From Hyaloscypha bicolor E (Eukaryota; Ascomycota; Leotiomycetes; Helotiales; Hyaloscyphaceae): 64,000 nt of DNA. The stretch covers positions 4,133,183-4,197,182 of the forward strand of contig NW_020194512.1 in NCBI RefSeq assembly GCF_002865645.1. The letters run 5' to 3'. The first letter of the stretch is position 1. The number at the start of each line of letters is the position of its first letter. Of this stretch, positions 52,001-63,033 are shown in pieces. The notes beneath the pieces were generated by a model. The model was not told where the DNA came from. It searched no databases and saw nothing but the letters and a program-made list of their open reading frames with translations. A program made the translations under genes and the position numbers.

Positions 52001-54505
52001 AATTATATATTTACTTAGATATATAATAATAAGTAATAGTATATACTTTTACTTTTTTATCCGGTATTCTAAAATATCTTTTTTAAGTTTCTATATATTC
52101 CAGAATTCTTTCTAGTTTTGAATTTTAGGTTCTATAGCTTCGAAAATATATTTTCTTATTATTAGGAAATATTACTTTATTTCTTTTTTAGAAATGTTTT
52201 TATTTAATATTTTTTTTGCTTTTTTTCTATTAAATTCGAAACTACTTTTAATAATATTCTAGCTAGAGTCTTTTCTGCTATAGTTTCTCTAAAAATATTA
52301 TTAATTCTCTAAATTTCCGAATTTAAAATAAAAGAATCTATAAAAAATTCCGATATTTTTCTATTTTCTCTAATATTATTACTAGTTATAATACCAGGTT
52401 CTATTTTTTCTTTTTCTTTTTAGTTTTCGGTTCTATATTATTTAATTTCTTAATTTTAAGAACTTAACATTCTTAAATTATTACTTTTTTCTATTTTTTA
52501 ATATTTTTTAAAAATAATATATTTATAATAATATAAATATTCTAATTATTTTTAAAATTAGTAAATCTTCTATTTTATAAACTAGTATTTCTATATATAA
52601 TATTTATATTTGTTTTTATTAAAAATAATTAATTAAATAGAATTTTTGGAATTTCTTTAATTAAGAAAAATATTTTTTTATATTTTATTTTATTTATAAT
52701 CTTAGCTTTAAGCTTTACTATTTCTATAAATCCAAATTTAATTCTAATAATAATAAATATTTAATAATCTATAATATTATATATTACTTTATTAATATTT
52801 CTAAAAATCTTTTTAGAGAAAATATTAATTTTAATTCTAGTATTAATTATTTCTTTATATTTAATATTGCCTTATAGTTTTTAAAATATAAATCGAAAAT
52901 ATAGAAATTATATAATATATTTATAAACTAGTAATATTCGAATAATTTTATTAATATTAGATATTTAAACTAATATTTCTAATTTCTTAAATATTTTATC
53001 TATTATATAAGCTATAATTACGAGTTCTATAGATTTTGTAATATATATAATTATATTTAATATAATAATATTTCTTATTTATAAGATAATAAAATAGAAA
53101 GTATTATCTTTAATTTATTAGTTTTAAAATATAATAGCTAAATCTAGTATTTTTAAAATATTAATAAATATTCTTATTTTCTTTTAAGGTCTTAAAAATA
53201 GAATAGTTATTTTCTTTAATAATCTTATTAGAATATTATTAATTTTAGGAGTTTTATATTTATTATAATTAAAAATATACTAAATTTCTAATTTATTTTA
53301 TTTATTTCTAGAAATATTAATATCTATATTCTTAGCTAGGCTATTTTCTTATTTATTACTTTTTAGAATAGTATTTTTCTGGCCTTTTATATAAAATAGC
53401 TTTTTTTTAATTCTGGTTTATTTTCGGAAAACCTCTTTAGCTATTTCTATCTCTTTTTCCTTTTTTTTTTAAATAAAAAATCCGTTATAGTATTAATAGA
53501 AATACTATTTATAGCTAAATCTTAATACTATTTATTAATTCTAGAACTTGAAAGATTAGTAATTCTAATATAATTTCCTTTAAGGTAAAATAGCTATTTA
53601 TATTCCTTAAATATAATTTATTTACTCTTATATATAGATTTCAATTAGCTAGTTTTTTATTTTTTTCTTATTTAGTAAACTAGATATTTTTTATTATTTT
53701 CTAGATATTTTTAAATTATATTTTTAAGTTATAATTGAATTTTTTTTCGGATTTAAGATATAATTTAGTTAAACTACTTGTATTTACTAGTAAAGAAAAA
53801 AGAAAAACTTTTTTATTTAGGCTTAAATAGGCCTTTATATTATTTTCTATTAAATATATTTATAATTTATAAGCTCTTTTATTAATAAATAATAGAATTA
53901 AAAAATATAAATATATTCTAAATTAATATTATTATTATTTTTTCTATTATAATATTTATAATAAATTCGTTTTCTTAATTCTAAATCTATATTATAGGCT
54001 ATATTAACTTGAATAGTATTTTCTAATTATATTTAAAACTAACTTTTTCTAGAATATAATTATCTAAATTTTCTATTTATTTTAGTTTATTTATTATAAC
54101 TTCTAATATATTTTTCCCGAAAACCCGAATTATATTTACTAGATTATTAATACTATTATTTCTATTATAATTAGCTAGATTATTAAAATAGACTATAAAT
54201 ATTTTTCTGAATTATAATAGTAGCTATATTAAGTTATTTCTATAGGTTTTCTTAAATTATAATAGTAATAAATAGTTTTTTTTAAGCTTTTTATTAGCTA
54301 GTTAATATTATTTCTCTTGGATTTACTATTTTTAATAGGCTTTATATAATTAGCTATAAATTGAATTCTCTTTTTATTTATATTTATAATAGCTTAAAAA
54401 AATATAATAAAAAAAAACTAGTAAAAAGTAATTATTTTCTGATTTAGACACTATATTATAAATTATTATATTCAAGTATTCTTATTTAAATCTAGATATA
54501 TTTGG
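49040..54505. repeat. Repeat E, mutated right segment
   Basis: Extremely TA-rich. Except for the transposase relic at 50819-51700 I recognise nothing. By the TTAGC junction it is the continuation of 36104. A slightly less mutated stretch near 50900-51900 coincides with the transposase. The far end at 54505 meets the Copia-H left LTR and its flank GTTAT. Confidence 0.5.
50819..51700 (-). pseudogene. Tc1/mariner-type (DDE_3) transposase relic
   Basis: The C-terminal part is readable on the minus strand: KIHKNIVKLFYKLYK-like, SDFNLIKKV (the SPDLNPIEKVW block with the third catalytic acid region), KNKIIKLETI, KDIKKVL, QYLIEKLT and LEDIITSKEIATLY, then TAA at 50819-50821. Order and spacing match fungal Pot2/Tc1-like transposases. 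Upstream blocks are too mutated for a start or the first two Asp residues. Tryptophan, arginine and glutamine positions are now stops. I could not find its TIRs. Confidence 0.75.
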
Positions 54506-54510
54506 GTTAT

Positions 54511-54792
54511 TATTAGTATAGCTATAGTTGTTAATAGTTATGTAACGCAGTTATGTAACGTAGAGGCAACCAGAGGCAACGGGATATGGGCAACGGGCAA
54601 CGATTATGTGACCTCGCGTCGTATGGGTGACTCGACGGGTAGCTAGTTCCTATTAGGCTTAGCAGATTTAGGGATCGCATATCAATACCACGATACTGCA
54701 ATCCTTACTTCTGAATAACAACTTTACCAACTTATGCACCGAGCATTCCACATATATTACGTATTATGCTATATATTCCTGGTAAACCGATA
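54511..54792 (+). repeat. Copia-H left LTR
   Basis: Starts TATTAGTATAGC at the sharp end of the AT-rich island and ends GTAAACCGATA. The following bases, CTGATCAG, correspond to CTAATTAG after the Copia-B 5' LTR, which fixes the 3' edge. Confidence 0.82.
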
Positions 54793-55110
54793 CTGATCAG
54801 TTTGCATTCAGATCAGAATAAGGTCTATTAGTACTTACAGATCAGGAAGGGTTAAGCTGCACTTGCTCAAGATTCGGTTCCTTAGGGGCAAAGCCATTAT
54901 TCAAGTCGAAGAGGGGAATAACTGTCAATCCTGTTACCTGTAATTCGGTTATACAGGCAGGAAAGACACTTGCTCTTACTAAGGCCCGATTACACTACAT
55001 CGAAGGGGGGAAACAATAATCGCCTTTACCTATAATTCGGTTCTATAGGGAGGAAAGATACTGCTTCTTGCCAACCACCAAACGGTCAGCCATTTGACCA
55101 TCCCTTATGT

Positions 55111-55320
55111 CAAAATCGCTTCTTTGCAAGGCCGAACACCCTCTGCAAAGCACCAGAGTAACCCTCTTTCAATCGCTCTTTCGCCGAACCCTCTGCAAAC
55201 CACCAAAGCAACTGTCAAAATCGCTCTTTTATAAGGCCGAACACCCTCTGCAAACCACCAGAGCAACCCCAATTTAATCGCTCTTTCGCCGAATACCCTG
55301 CGAACTACCAGAGTAACCCT
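55111..55320. repeat. 105-bp tandem repeat in Copia-H leader
   Basis: Two units of 105 bp start with CAAAATCGCT at 55111 and 55216. Each unit is itself a degenerate pair of about 52 bp sharing AATCGCTCTTT, GCCGAA and CACCAGAG. A second set of short CTTCAGAACC/CCTCAGAACC repeats follows at about 55410-55490. Confidence 0.85.
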
Positions 55321-55759
55321 CCGTCCGGAATCAACGATCCCTTACCCTTGGGAACCTGTCGAATACTACCCCACTCTCTGGAACTCCACCCTTCGGAACA
55401 CCCTTAAGGCACTTCAGCTTCAGCTTCACCTTCAAGTTAAACCCCTCGAGCTTCAGAACCCTCAGAATCCTTAGAACCCTCAGAACCTTTAAACCCTTCC
55501 GGAATCGCAATATTTCACTTCTAAATTTCTCGTTACGAACGAAATATTTACGAACCCTTGCGAACCACTCCAGAAACGACGATCCCTCACCTTTGGGAGC
55601 CTGTCGAATACCTCTCCTTACCTCTCCTTTCTCGAATACCTCGAATTCCACGAATTCTACAAATTACCTTACCTTCGAATCCCCCTCCTCCTTCAAACCA
55701 TATATATACACATACTAGGAAGAACCTGAGAGGTTTGGGATACTATAGATAATTCTATC

Positions 55760-56755
55760 TTGCAGGCAGAGCAGTGGAAGGTACGAATAAAGTGGAGATC
55801 CGGAATCGATATAGCTATCTCTACTAAAGAGCAGTTATCCGAATACCTGAATACCAAGCTATTCCAAGCTACTATTTATGAAATAGTTAACGATAATCTC
55901 TGGGACTTGTTCAAGTATAACTTCAAGAACTTTAGTCGAATAACCTTCAATTATCTGGATCTGAAGGAACTGCTACGCTTGCAAGCAGTCCTATATTACG
56001 GTGGCGTCTTCGTAAAACCAAATAGCTATGAACTTATAATTGCTCAGTCCTTAGTCAACCTCGTTTAGAAGGAAGAACAGTATATCTGAAGTGCGGCCGA
56101 TATTGATGGGGCTAGAGCGGACCTTTAGAAGGGCCCTATTACCTCGGGTTTTATATCCTTAAGAGGGAATCGACGTCTTCAATTACCTGGCCAACCACTT
56201 ACTAGTGCTTATTTACGATACTTGGCCGAACTGGAACGCTTCTATAGAGCCCATAAAGCTTTTCCAATCCGAGCTCTTCCAATTACGGAAGCTCTTCCAA
56301 TTGAAGCTTTGCCAGTAGATACCAACGAACCAGCTATTCCAGTGGAAACCAACGAATCAGCTATTCCAATGGATACTAACGAACCAGTAAAAACTGACGA
56401 GCCTGCTGTCCCTTCCGTAAATACCACCGAACCGTCAATCTCTACCTTAGAAACTTACGAACCAGTGGATACTGATAACCCTTTAGAAACTAACGAACGC
56501 AACGAACCTGCTATTCTCTTCGCAAACGTTATTGAACCATTAATGGAAACCTCCACAGTCGATTACTGCTTTACCGGAAGCTCGATTCCAAAATCTCTTT
56601 CCACTACCACCCTCACTTCACCTCTTCCTTTGATTCCCGCTACCAGATTCGGCCAATTCCATACCCTGCAACCTACTAATGGGAGTACTATATCCACCTA
56701 TACCCTCGCTAAATTCGGACGATTCCAAGCTTTACAGCGAATAGGAGTGGGTTAA
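55760..56755 (+). pseudogene. Copia-H Gag-like ORF with three RIP-type stops
   Basis: One frame of 331 residues runs from ATG 55760 to TAA 56753-56755, interrupted by TAG at 56066-56068, TGA at about 56087 and TAG at about 56126. All three sit where TGG would fit. The N-terminal part (LFQATIYEIVNDNLWDLFKY, residues 34-53) matches the first Gag block of Copia-B (near 26710) and Copia-F (near 57665). The middle is a low-complexity region of PIEALPVDTNEPAIPVETNE-like repeats (about 56270-56510), followed by a Ser/Thr/Pro-rich tail with two FGxFxxLQ repeats. No zinc knuckle is seen. It may package copia RNA as a Gag variant; that is inference. Confidence 0.7.
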
Positions 56756-56978
56756 ACGCGAATGGGCATACTGGGAATGGAAGGAAAGGGTATACGGAAT
56801 GGGAGGAATGGATATACTGGGAATGGGTATACTGGTAGGAATATTAAACGGGAGAAATGGGAATATTGGACGGAAGGGATAGAAATATTGGATGGGAGGT
56901 TTGGGACTAGGCCCAATTAGGGAATTAGTATGCGATGGGAGGGAAGCACTGTTTTTGGCGTTTTTAGAGAGGTTCCAG

Positions 56979-57204
56979 TATCGGAATAGCTATACTACGA
57001 ATTTCCTGGTCATGTAACTAGTCATATAAGCTCGCGTCGCAGGCGTAACTCGACGGGTAGACTAGTCCCCATTAGGCTTAGCAGATTTAGGGATCGCATA
57101 TCAATACCACGATACTGCAATCCTTACTTCTAAAGAACAACAACTTCACCAACTTACGCACCGAGCATTCCATGCATATTACATGTTATACTACATATTC
57201 CTGG
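56979..57204 (+). repeat. LTR shared by Copia-H (3') and Copia-F (5'), truncated
   Basis: Starts TATCGGAATAGC, ends at CCTGG (57204), where the left LTR goes on with TAAACCGATA. The last about 10 bp of the LTR and the first part of the next leader are missing; what follows is leader sequence resembling Copia-H 55430-55560. Confidence 0.75.
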
Positions 57205-60200
57205 ATATCCCATTCCATTCCCATTCAACTCCTACAAAACCCTCTCAAAAACCACCTTCTTTTGAACCCCTGGGGCTCTTGAGCTTCAGAACCGTCGAGT
57301 CCTCCCGGAATCTCGATATTTCACTCCTTAAATTTCACTTCCTAAATTTCTCGCTACAGACAAAATTTTTACCTCGAATATAACACCTTCCACGAACCAC
57401 CTACCTTACAAACCACCCTTCTCTTTACGAATCTACCCTCCTTACAAACTATTATACCTCGAACTGGATATAAGCCTATAGAATATATAATAGCAGAATA
57501 TACTATAGCAGACGATTCCTTTATCAGATCTATCCAATCCGATTACTTTATAAATAATAATAATTTCAAGAAATTAGCAAGAAAATAGAGATATGAAATT
57601 AACCTGAACTCCGCTAGAGCAGATAAGATAACTGAGTTTCTGGATACTAAGCTATTTTAATATATTCTTTATAAGATAGTTAATAATAATTTGTAGAAAC
57701 TATTTAAATATAACTTTAAGAACTTTATTTATTAAAAAGAACTTTAATAAGTTTAAATTCCTGAAAATGCAATATTTATATAAGATCTTTTAGTATAGTA
57801 GTATATTTATATAGCAGAATAGTAATACTAATACTATTATAAATACTCTATTTACTATTATTAAAAAAATATATAGTATATATAATTAAATACGAATATA
57901 TTAGAGGCTAGACTAGATCTTATAAAGAAACTAATTCTATTAGGCTTTATTATTTTTATAAAGAATAAATATCTAGAATCTATTATCTTTAATATTTCTA
58001 TACTATTATTATCTCTTCTATTACTTTTTCTACTATTATATCCTATATCTTTACTAGATTTATATACTAGTATAGAAGCTCTAAAAGCAAATAGTATATT
58101 TCTACTAGTCTTACTACTACTATTATAACTATATCTGAATACCTTCTAATTACTTTTAATTATAAGACTTATTAGGGAAATTACTAAAATCTATACTAAA
58201 GAATAAAAGTATAATAGATCTAATAGTAATTTTAACTATAAACTTACTATTTTCCTTAATATCTGCCAATATATAAAGCTTCTATAAAAGGTACTAATAT
58301 AAGCTTTTTCTACTATATTAAAGAAACTAGCTTAAAACTACTTTTATAATAACTAGCTCTCTTAATATATATATAAAAAGACTTATATTAATATTTATGG
58401 CTTTTTTAAAAGCCCTAAATTCAAATATTAAAACTTAAATAAATAAAATACTATTATATTAGCTTTTATAATAACTAAATTCCCGGAAAAACAATATTTA
58501 ATACTATTTAACTATTAATTAATAAATTATATTAACTATAATATAGTCTTATATTTAACTTATAAAATATCGAATTCTTCTATAATAAGATTATTACCTC
58601 TTATTAAGGTTTCTAAATATATAGATATATAATTTTATACTTTTCTATAAATCTTAGCTAGCTTATTAATAAGCTCTAGTTATTTATTACTATATATAAA
58701 AGCGAATAATAAGCTATTTCGAAATCTTCTTTACTAATTAATAATACTATTTTTAAAATCCTTTAAGCTATTATTCTTCCGGAAATTATTAATATAGATC
58801 TAGCTATAATTTCGGAACCTATAATAATTACTTTAAGCCCTATAATTATAATAATTATATCCCGAAATTATATTTTATATATAATAAACCTAAATACTAC
58901 TTATAGAAATATATACTAGAGAAATAAGAAGCTAAAAAAACTCGATTTAGAAATAGAAATATCTATTAGTTCAGATTCCGAAATACCTATAACTTTAATA
59001 AATACTTTAATAATATTTATATATAGTATATTATTAAAGCTAAAAGCAAAAAGAGTAATAAAAGTAGTAAAAACAAACTAGTAAATAATACTTTTAAGGC
59101 TTTATTAGTAGAAATAAATAAAAAAAAGAAATACTATTTAGATTTCTACTTTATTTTAGTTAAAAGCTTTTTAGCTACTTTTACTACTTCTACTTTACTA
59201 ATAACTATAGCTAATATTCTTATAGATAACCTTACTTCTCTTTCTTTTATATACTAGATAATAGGTAAAAACTATATTTTAAAGCCTATTAAATCCTTAA
59301 TAGAAAATACTTAGACTTTTATAATTAATAATATATTAAAATATAATACTTACTACTTTTATAAAGTTATAATTAATACTAGAGTCTTTAGATACTTAAC
59401 TACTAGTTTTAACTAATTTCAAGCTTTCTAATAAACTAATAATAATATTAAACTTAATAAAACTTCTAAAAGCTAAATTAATATCTAGTTTAATATTAGA
59501 TCTATATCTTTTATTAGATCTATAATAGTAAGAATATTAATTAAATAAATATAATTTTATATTATACTTTTAAAAACTCTATTTTTATTTAGCTTAACTA
59601 ATATAAATAAACTAGAAATCTACTTTAATAATCTTACTAATTATCTTATTATTTCTATTAGAAAATATATATTTATAATATAATATTTCAAATACTCTTT
59701 TCTGCTTTAGAATATTATACTATAAAGCTTTATTTCCGAATTCTTTATTTATAACTTCTATTTTTTTATAAAAGTCGAATTATAATATCTATATTATTAA
59801 TTTAGCTATTTATTTATTAGTAAACTCTAAAATATACTAGAATAAGCAGGCTATAATATTAATATAAAGGCTCTTAAATATCTTATAAAATACTAGAAAT
59901 AATACTAGAAATATAGTTAATTATCCGAATAATTTAAGTTTAATCTAAAAGATAATATTAGCTTTAATTATTCTATTATTATTAATATTTTCTATATTTC
60001 TAATAAGCTTATACTTTATATTATTAATAAAAACACTCGATATTAAGCTAGCTAATAGCTTTAGAATATTAGTATAATATATATCTAAAATATATTTAAG
60101 TAATACTAGATTAATAACTATTTAGGTCTTTCTAATTAGATTATAGCAGATACCGAAAAGTAATTTACTTAGCTTATAAATACTATAGAAATCAAGATTA

Positions 60201-61672
60201 AAATTATTTCTATAAAAGCTTATAATTCTATTAGAATTATAGAATACTACTATAATTTAATCTAATATATTTATCTTATTATTATAACTAAAGTTAATAG
60301 AATTAATAAAAATACTATATTCTAAATAGCTTTTAAAGCTATTAATAATTTTATAGAACCTAATAGTATTATTCTAACTCTTTTAATTTATAATACTTTA
60401 CCTTAAATAATTAAATATAATATTCTATTATTTACTATATTATAGTAATTAATAGTACTTAAAAAGATAATAGTAAAAATTTAAAAGCTTTAAGCTAGAT
60501 ATTAAATTATAAATACTTTAAATACCTGAAATAATTCTAGTATTACTAATATTTATAAACTATTTCTAAATTTGAATATTTCTATTTAATATAAAGGAAA
60601 TACTAGTTAATCTAATAGTTAGAATAAACTATATAAGCTAGTAGCTATTAATAGAAACTATATACTAGCTCTACTATATAGTAATATTATCTTCTATTTA
60701 ACCTCTATAAAGCTCTTTTATATAGGAAATATTAAGGTTATTACTAATAGCTTTAAATCTAAACCTATTTCTAAATTTTATAATAAGACTAAAGGTAATA
60801 CAGGTATAATTTCTTCTACTATTTCTGCTATTTTACTAAAGTATAGTAAAGAACACCCTTATAAGACCCCGAATATTATAGTATTTCTATAAAATAATAA
60901 CTTATATAAGAATTTCTATTAAGTTAAAGTTACTAGTTTTCTAGAAAAAAATATATTTAAGATTACTTCTAGATTTTAGATATTAAAAGAGATATATATT
61001 ATTAACTTCTGGTTTATTAATAAGATTAAGAATAAAAATATAGAAAAATAGCTTAAAAAGTCGAGACTAGTTATTTAAGCCTATAATAATAATAAGAAAT
61101 ATATAATATTAATATAATTACCTATTATTTAATATACTAATAAGAGAATTATTTTTAATATTACTATTATAATAATAGATATTATAGAATTATATTTATA
61201 TAATACCTTATAAACTTATATCTAATTAATAACCTTGCTTAATTATAATTTCTATATTAACTTATTTTATAAGTTTACTAGAGAGCTAAATTTAAAAAAT
61301 AATTCTATTCTAAAGATTATAAAACTATTATATAATATATTAGAAGCTAGAAACTATTAGTTTATAACTTATTATTTTTATTATATTAATAAGCTTTTTA
61401 TAAAATAGTTAATTTATAACTCTTATCTCTTTTATAGTAAGTAACTCTTTAAAATTATTAGTCTTTAAACTAATAATTTTATAAAAGTAGAATAATTAAA
61501 GTTCTAAGAAGCTAAATTCTTAGCTAAAAAATATAAATTCCTTACTTTTAATTATAATCTCAAGTTTAATAGAAGTATTATTTATATAGATATTACTAGA
61601 ATTACTCTTATATAGAAATACTAGTATAAAAATCTCTAAACTATTTCTATAAAAAATACTAATACTATTATA
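57205..61672 (+). mobile_element. Copia-F: copia element truncated inside reverse transcriptase
   Basis: Beginning at 57205 with a leader related to Copia-H, it soon becomes RIP-mutated (from about 57460) and matches Copia-B from gag to RT, without the MITE-1 insert. The match ends near 61672, corresponding to about 31300 in Copia-B. RNase H and a 3' LTR are absent; repeat E starts there. Its 5' LTR is the truncated one at 56979-57204. Confidence 0.85.
57540..61670 (+). pseudogene. Copia-F gag-pol remnant (gag, protease, integrase, part of RT)
   Basis: LFQYILYKIVNNNLWKLFKY near 57650-57710 is the first Gag block. KLYFIYNKPKYYL near 58864 is the zinc knuckle with Cys-to-Tyr changes. NNLTNYLI near 59625 ends the protease. 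Integrase lies at about 59900-60450 and RT from about 60900 (FWFINKIKNK, LLYNILEARNY near 61350). It shares TAA/TAG positions only in part with Copia-B, so both were mutated independently. Confidence 0.8.
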
Positions 61673-62219
61673 CTCTACTACTTTACTAGTAAATTTAGTA
61701 TTATATAATTACGCGATAATATATATAACTAGCTAGTATTTAGAATACCAAAGCTCCTATATATACGAGCTTCCTTTCTTAGTTTAGAATTCTCGGATTA
61801 AGAGCCACTCTACTTTACTTTCCAAGCCCAGAGACCCGGTTTTGTAATATTATTCTAAACTCATTCTTGTTTCTATAAAGGAAGTAAAACCACTTATATC
61901 TTATATACAAGTGCGATTTCACGGTAATTAATAATAGTACTATTAATATATATAGTTATGGAACTACTATACCTTTAGAGAGATTAAGAGCTTATTAGGC
62001 TCTCTCTTACTTCAAGTTTTTGCAATTTCCCCTTCTCTTTTTACTATAGAGTAACCTTTACAGATCCAGATTATTATTGCAATTACCGAGCTTTAAATAG
62101 AGATATAAAGACAGGCTGAGGTTATTTAGTAATAAGGTAATAAGCTTGTTTTCTTATAAACTTGCCCCTCCTCTCTCTTCTCTATAAAACCGAAACCCTC
62201 CCTTCTATATCCCGAAAAA

Positions 62220-62760
62220 TTTAATAGCCAGGTTTACAAGTTCAATACCTGGCTTCCCTTAATTAAGGCTAAGCTACAGGTTAATAGCAAAGCTATTAGT
62301 AATACTACTACTTAGTTCTACTATATCTACCTCAATCTAGAATTCTATATTTAAGTAATAGTTCTTCCCTAGCTTTTCCAGGCTAAAGATAATTAAACCT
62401 GGTCCTATATTTCAATTCTCAACTAACTCTCTTATATCTATTCGAATCCGAATAAGATACAGGAGGCAGAAAACAAGCTATACTCTCTCAAGCAAGGTAC
62501 TAATTCGCTTCACGCATTTATTACTAAGTTTAAATATATATTTTATAAGATATAAAAGTAGGACTGGAATAATATTAATAAGATTATAGCTTTCTATTAA
62601 GGGCTCAATATTATAATTAAGAATAGGCTAGCTTAATAGCTAAACCTCCCTTATATCTATATCAAGTTTATTAAGATAGTATAATAGCTAGTATGGGAGG
62701 GAAACTATAATAAGACAAAAACTTATATAAAGTATACCAGAGCGCAAAACGTGACTTAAT
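62220..62760 (+). pseudogene. Retrotransposon gag-like frame in repeat E
   Basis: Read across stops it shows TWLPLIKAKLQ, then EAENKLYSLKQGTNSLHAF and ITKFKYIFY, DWNNINKI, GLNIIIKNRLA and LNLPYIYIKFIKI. The order AEx..LxxLKQG..S..xYxxxFxxL..xx.W and xxFxxGLxxxIKxxL is that of the Ty3/gypsy-type Gag capsid domain. Stops are TAA or TAG at expected Gln and Trp positions. The heavily mutated counterpart is at about 21540-22090. No pol follows; the other strand's frame begins instead. Confidence 0.7.
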
Positions 62761-62906
62761 AGCAAAATAACAAATCAAAAGTATAAATAGTAAAGCATAA
62801 ATAGTATATAGTATATAAAAGCTTAATTAATTAAATACTTATAAAGAATTATTCTCTAAGTCTATAGAAAAACCAGCTTTCTTATATAATTTATATAATT
62901 TCCGCA

Positions 62907-62944
62907 AGTTACATATAAAAGGCTACGGCCTTTACTATATAACC
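62907..62944. repeat. Palindrome in repeat E copy 2
   Basis: AGTTACATATAAAAGGC, TAC, GGCCTTTACTATATAACCT. It keeps C and G where the copy at 22210 has T and A. Confidence 0.7.
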
Positions 62945-63033
62945 TAAATCTTAAAACCGTCAAAATAATATAATTTTTAATAAGTATAGCCTGCCGTACT
63001 ATATCCGACCCCCCATTTATTTGTACTTATCCT

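Larger units (their letters stand above)
6651..54510. repeat. RIP-mutated, TA-rich nested transposon island
   Basis: Composition changes abruptly near 6650 from balanced to strongly AT-rich, dominated by TA dinucleotides, and remains so to about 54.5 kb except for small islands. Paired copies inside the block (LTR pairs, Copia-A against Copia-B, E against its copy at 61672) differ nearly always by C/T or G/A. Former coding frames are full of TAA and TAG in place of CAA, CAG and TGG. This is the known product of repeat-induced point mutation. No gene with an intact frame longer than about 70 codons is visible inside it. Confidence 0.93.
54511..57204 (+). mobile_element. Copia-H: short, gag-only copia relative, little mutated
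   Basis: The left LTR at 54511-54792 and right LTR from 56979 belong to the Copia-A/B LTR family (shared AACTTTACCAACTTA core and ends). The 3' internal end (GGCGTTTTTAGAGAGG) matches that of Copia-A and Copia-B. The interior is only about 2.2 kb: a leader with tandem repeats and one Gag-like frame. Protease, integrase and RT are absent. The right LTR is cut at 57204 and joined to the leader of Copia-F, so no target duplication can be checked on that side. Its base composition is far less AT-rich than the island. Confidence 0.8.

Noticed and set aside
6651..54510. AT-rich block as centromere or mitochondrial DNA
   Set aside because: Readable copia and gypsy domains, LTR pairs with TSDs and transition-only differences explain the AT-richness by RIP; no mitochondrial gene is seen. 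A centromeric role cannot be excluded but is not shown.
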